From positions 1 to 8,648 of the forward strand of contig CAMVQX010000062.1 of the NCBI GenBank assembly GCA_947169755.1: DNA of 8,648 nt, in the 5' to 3' direction. This DNA comes from an uncultured bacterium (GTDB lineage: Bacteria > Cyanobacteriota > Vampirovibrionia > Gastranaerophilales > Gastranaerophilaceae). The notes under the pieces are model-generated. The model saw nothing but the letters and a program-made list of their open reading frames with translations. It was not told where the DNA came from and did not search any database. Both the position numbers and the translations under genes were made by a program. Below, one piece after another: positions 5,713-8,648 of the stretch; the first letter of the stretch is position 1; each line of letters starts with the position of its first letter.

Positions 5713-6957
5713 ATGCAAGATGTAGAACTTTTGATGCCTGCGGGCAATATGGAAAAATTAGAATATGCGGTGAGATATGGCGCTGATGCCGTATATTTAG
5801 GCGTTGTGGATTTCAGTTTAAGAGCTATGCGCAAAGGCTCTCTTATAACAATGGAAAATTTGAAACAAGCGGTCGATTTAGCACATTCTCTCGGGGCAAA
5901 AGCTTATGTTACAATAAATATCTTTGCATTTAATAATGATATAAAGCAGTTAGAAGCTTGTTTAGACAGGTTTAAAGATGCAAATCCAGATGCTTTTATA
6001 ATAAGCGACTACGGAATTTTTAACATGGTCAGAAAAAATATTCCTGACACACCGATTCATGTAAGTACACAAACCAACACCTTGAATTATGAGAGTGTTA
6101 AATTTTGGAGAGATTTAGGTGCAACCCGCGTTATATTGGCAAGAGAGTTGCCGATTGAAGATATCGCGGAAATAAGACGCCACGTACCTGATATTGAACT
6201 GGAAAGTTTTATACATGGTGCTCAATGTGTGTCATTTTCAGGCAGATGCTTGTTAAGTGATTATTTTTCCAAAGGAGAACGCAAAGCAAACCACGGCAAC
6301 TGTTCTCAACCTTGCCGCTGGAGTTATAAACTTGTGGAAGAAACAAGACCCGGTGAATATTTGGAGATTAATCAAGATGGCAGAGGTTCACATATTTTAA
6401 GTCCAAAAGATTTGTGTCTTGTAAAGCAGCTTCCACAATTGATAGATGCCGGTATAAACTCATTCAAAGTAGAGGGTAGAACAAAGAGTTTATATTATGT
6501 TTCTGCAGTTGCAAAAACATATAGGCAAGCAATTGATGAAATCTTGGATAATCCTTATGCAGATATGGAAAAATATTTCCTTGAATTGCAAAAGGTTGGC
6601 AACCGTGGATATACAACAGGCTTTGCTCTCGGTGATAATAACGGTGACAGCTATAGCTATGATATTTCAAAAGGCTTAGCCGGAGCGGATTTTTTATGTG
6701 AATTTAAAAATGACGAAAAAGAAGATTATCATCTTGTCAAAATAAAAAACAAAATGCTCATAGATGATGAAGTGGAAATAATTACGCCAACAGAACAATT
6801 TAAAGCTGTTGTTGAAGGTTTTAGAAATCTTGACGGGGAAGATGTAGAAGTTGGAAATACAAATGATGATATTTATGTGAAATTTTCCAAATCTCCGCAA
6901 GACTCAAAGTATGCACTGGTCAGAACGGTCGGAATAAAAAATACAGTAAATGTATAA
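5713..6957 (+). CDS. trhP: U32-family protein, probable tRNA uridine-34 hydroxylation protein TrhP
   Basis: The 414-aa protein carries the U32 signature: Glu-x-Phe-Ile-His-Gly-Ala-x-Cys near 164-172, then SGRCLLS. Cys172, Cys179, Cys197 and Cys201 (in NHGNCSQPCRW) are the four cysteines that bind a 4Fe-4S cluster in characterised members. The N-terminus (ELLMPAGNMEKLEYAVRYGA) and FKVEGRTKS at 251-259 fit the TrhP (YegQ/YrrO) branch, which hydroxylates U34 of tRNAs using prephenate-derived chemistry. The size matches this short branch; RlhA-type members are longer and UbiU/V-type shorter. The old annotation 'collagenase-like protease' is unlikely to be right. No Shine-Dalgarno precedes the ATG, which may be the first base of the transcript. 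It is the first gene of a three-gene operon. Branch assignment is less certain than the family. Confidence 0.88.
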   Translation: MQDVELLMPAGNMEKLEYAVRYGADAVYLGVVDFSLRAMRKGSLITMENLKQAVDLAHSLGAKAYVTINIFAFNNDIKQLEACLDRFKDANPDAFIISDYGIFNMVRKNIPDTPIHVSTQTNTLNYESVKFWRDLGATRVILARELPIEDIAEIRRHVPDIELESFIHGAQCVSFSGRCLLSDYFSKGERKANHGNCSQPCRWSYKLVEETRPGEYLEINQDGRGSHILSPKDLCLVKQLPQLIDAGINSFKVEGRTKSLYYVSAVAKTYRQAIDEILDNPYADMEKYFLELQKVGNRGYTTGFALGDNNGDSYSYDISKGLAGADFLCEFKNDEKEDYHLVKIKNKMLIDDEVEIITPTEQFKAVVEGFRNLDGEDVEVGNTNDDIYVKFSKSPQDSKYALVRTVGIKNTVNV

Positions 6958-6965
6958 GGATCTAA

Positions 6966-7445
6966 ATGTTTATAAAGCCTGATTACAATATAGAAAATAT
7001 ATATGCAATAGACCTTGAAGAATTGAAATCAAAAGGTATAAATGCACTTTTATTTGACTTAGACAGCACTGTTATGGGTTCTAAAAGAGGTTATTATGAT
7101 GAAAAAACTCTTGAGTGGCTTAATATGGTTAGAAAAGATTTTTTTATCGGTGTTGTTTCCAATAATTACAATCCCGAATATATAAAAAAAGTATCTGCTT
7201 GTACTGATTTTCCGATAGTTTTTGAAGCACATAAACCTGACACAAAAGTTGCTAAAGCGTTTATGGATGAGCATAATCTTAAATCGGACACTACTTGTTT
7301 TGTCGGCGACAGACCTTTGACAGATACATTATGCGGCAAAAGGCTCGGTTGTGTTACTATTCTTGTTGATTCAATCACAGCCGATGTAGAAAAACCTATA
7401 GTACGTTTTGCAAGGTGGCTTGAAAGATTAAGTGTTAAAAAATAA
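6966..7445 (+). CDS. YqeG-type HAD-superfamily phosphatase (subclass IIIA)
   Basis: All HAD motifs are present in 159 aa: DLDST at 31-35 (nucleophile Asp31, acid/base Asp33), SNN at 65-67, Lys90 in AHKP, and GDRPLTD at 114-120 with Asp115 and Asp120 for Mg2+. The short length without a large cap, and the GDxxxTD...GNRLG-like ending (here GKRLGCVTILV), place it in the YqeG family of soluble phosphatases. The physiological substrate is not known to me; members resemble phosphatidylglycerophosphate phosphatases of plastids and yeast, so a lipid phosphate is possible. AAGGA (6956-6960) overlaps the stop of the trhP-like gene and sits 5 nt before the ATG, so translation is probably coupled. Its own end overlaps the next gene by 14 bp. 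Confidence 0.9.
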   Translation: MFIKPDYNIENIYAIDLEELKSKGINALLFDLDSTVMGSKRGYYDEKTLEWLNMVRKDFFIGVVSNNYNPEYIKKVSACTDFPIVFEAHKPDTKVAKAFMDEHNLKSDTTCFVGDRPLTDTLCGKRLGCVTILVDSITADVEKPIVRFARWLERLSVKK

Positions 7446-8214
7446 TTTTTTTGAACTCAATACCGCAAGAAACTGTTTAAGGGTAATAATAAGATGTTAT
7501 AAAATAAAAGAAATTTTCATTCCTTATTATATATGCCCGACAGTATGGAAAGCTTGCAGAGCAGAAAATTGCAGCGTTAAATTTTACCATATAGACGATA
7601 AATTTTATCCCATTCAAAATTTTGATAAAAATAGTTTCATTTTATACCCAAACTATTTTGGTATATGTTCAAAACAAGTATTTGAGCTTGCAAAACAGTA
7701 TCCGAATTTGATTGTTGATAATGCTCATGCACTGTTTATGAAGCAATGCGGTCTTGCCTCATTTTCTTCATACCGAAAATTTTTTGAAGTTGCAGATGGT
7801 GCAAAATTGTATATGGATAGAGAAATAAAATTAGAACGGGATACGTACATATACAAAAAACTTCCGCAAACGTATGCTGAATATGTCCAAAATGAATTAA
7901 GATTGAACAGGGAAGTCCCAAAATTAATGAGTAATTGTACAAAAAATATTATAGATTCTGTTAATTTTGATGTTGAAAAGCACAAAAGATTAATAAGTTT
8001 CCAAAATTGGCACAAAAAATTAAAAGAAACAAACAAGTTGAAGTTTGAATTAACCGAGTATGATGTGCCGTTTGTTTATCCTTATTTATCAGACAAACCG
8101 TTAGAAATCGAAACTTTCAGATATTGGAACGTTTTACCTGAAAGTTTTTCGGAATACAAATTTTATAAATTTCTTCAGCCTATACCGCTAGTTGAATTAC
8201 CATACCTGAAATAA
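7432..8214 (+). CDS. Compact DegT/DnrJ/EryC1-type aminotransferase-like protein, 260 aa
   Basis: The protein looks like a fold-type I PLP protein of the sugar aminotransferase group. FIPYYICPTVWKA (29-41), LYPNYFGIC (71-79), IVDNAHAL with Asp96 (the residue that would contact the PLP ring nitrogen) and SSYRKFFEVADGA with Lys116 (candidate Schiff-base lysine) follow the order in that family. Usual members are about 350-400 aa; this one is much shorter, mainly in the C-terminal half, though VPFVYPYL and YWNVLP keep the pattern of the family's C-terminal domain. It may be a reduced or degenerate enzyme. The start is GTG at 7432, inside the end of the yqeG-type gene, with only weak purines upstream; no other in-frame start is near, so coupled translation is likely. 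The substrate is unknown. Its last 35 bp overlap the convergent exporter gene. Confidence 0.72.
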   Translation: MLKNNFFELNTARNCLRVIIRCYKIKEIFIPYYICPTVWKACRAENCSVKFYHIDDKFYPIQNFDKNSFILYPNYFGICSKQVFELAKQYPNLIVDNAHALFMKQCGLASFSSYRKFFEVADGAKLYMDREIKLERDTYIYKKLPQTYAEYVQNELRLNREVPKLMSNCTKNIIDSVNFDVEKHKRLISFQNWHKKLKETNKLKFELTEYDVPFVYPYLSDKPLEIETFRYWNVLPESFSEYKFYKFLQPIPLVELPYLK

Positions 8215-8648
8215 TACTGATTAAAAGTAATATTCCAATTATTTTTGCGGTATCTTTAAAGTTTTCATTGTGTTTGAGTAATACCAAAATACCCAAACCA
8301 GCATTTGACAACAGTCCTGCACCAGCTGCTCCAAAACTTATTGATCCTTTGATTAAGAGCATTGTTAGTGCAATAGATGTTGCGCAATTAGGTATTAAAC
8401 CTATAAAAGATGTGATTACAGGTTCAAAGAATTTGAATTTACCCCAAATCGCATGCAATGATATATGATTGGAATATACATCTATCAAGAAATTTAAGCC
8501 TATAGTTATCAACAATATAAATCCAAAAATGTTCAATGTGTGCTGTAAAGGGTGATATATTAAATCTCTTTTTCTTCTTTTTGCAACACTGTGATGACAA
8601 CAGCCATCTTCTTCACAGCATTTGCATTCTTTGTCATGTTTAGGCTTT
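8180..8648 (-). CDS. PF11449-type (ArsP_2) 10-TM metal exporter, C-terminal part, cut by the window edge
   Basis: The minus-strand frame stays open to the right edge, so at least 155 C-terminal residues are seen and the N-terminus lies outside. A TTG at 8536 is not the start. From the edge inward comes a Cys/His-rich stretch (HDKECKCCEEDGCCHH), then basic KRRKRD, then about four membrane helices. The motifs GLIPNCATS and LLSNAGLGILVLLK match the family of putative 10-TM heavy-metal or manganese exporters annotated as ArsP_2. Such proteins are thought to move metal ions out of the cell across the inner membrane; the Cys/His loop is a plausible cytosolic metal sensor or loading site. Which metal is carried cannot be told. 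The end overlaps the convergent aminotransferase-like gene. Confidence 0.8.
   Translation of the reverse strand, partial: KPKHDKECKCCEEDGCCHHSVAKRRKRDLIYHPLQHTLNIFGFILLITIGLNFLIDVYSNHISLHAIWGKFKFFEPVITSFIGLIPNCATSIALTMLLIKGSISFGAAGAGLLSNAGLGILVLLKHNENFKDTAKIIGILLLISIISGMVIQLAV

Noticed and set aside
8268..8468. 66-codon plus-strand frame opposite the exporter
   Set aside because: Shadow of the membrane helices on the other strand; no RBS.
8180..8536. Complete 118-aa membrane protein starting at TTG 8536
   Set aside because: The frame continues upstream without a stop to the window edge, and the upstream part is a plausible metal-binding loop of the same protein.

Overview
The window is AT-rich (about one third G+C by eye) bacterial chromosomal DNA using the standard genetic code. 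It has clear Shine-Dalgarno sites on most genes and several intrinsic terminators. A divergent amylomaltase, a U32 tRNA-hydroxylation-type enzyme, a YqeG-type HAD phosphatase, a PF11449-type metal exporter and Gly/aromatic-rich orphan proteins would fit a gut-type non-photosynthetic cyanobacterial relative (Gastranaerophilales/Vampirovibrionia) or a similar low-GC lineage. That placement is inference; no single marker here proves it.

Region 1 (1-2163, + strand): after a terminator of an upstream gene come two orphan genes, an 88-aa Gly/Tyr/Asn-rich protein and a 472-aa multidomain protein. A nearly identical 35-bp upstream element precedes both at almost the same distance from the start codon, so they are probably co-regulated. 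The 472-aa protein has a Gly/Met/Phe-rich N-terminus, coiled coil, flexible linker, a five-helix segment resembling one annexin repeat, a charged helix and a small C-terminal domain.

Region 2 (2164-2615): no protein gene. It holds tRNA-Ser(CGA) on the minus strand with its terminator hairpin, and an 89-bp direct repeat. The left copy carries only the 3' 18 nt of the tRNA plus the terminator; a 105-bp GC-rich, hairpin-bearing segment separates the copies. This is the layout expected of an integration scar at a tRNA 3' end.

Region 3 (2616-5615, - strand): a 44-aa single-span membrane protein (previously easy to miss), malQ (4-alpha-glucanotransferase, with a lineage-specific insertion between its catalytic residues), then an exported TPR/NHL-repeat protein. 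A long hairpin with a competing alternative pairing sits between malQ and the TPR/NHL gene.

Region 4 (5713-8214, + strand): a three-gene operon, trhP-like U32 protein, YqeG-type HAD phosphatase and a compact DegT/DnrJ-type aminotransferase-like protein. The genes are tightly spaced or overlapping. The first has a good promoter whose predicted start site coincides with the ATG, suggesting a leaderless mRNA.

Region 5 (8180-8648, - strand): the C-terminal part of a PF11449-type (ArsP_2) metal exporter with a Cys/His-rich loop. It runs off the right edge, and its tail overlaps the tail of the aminotransferase-like gene.
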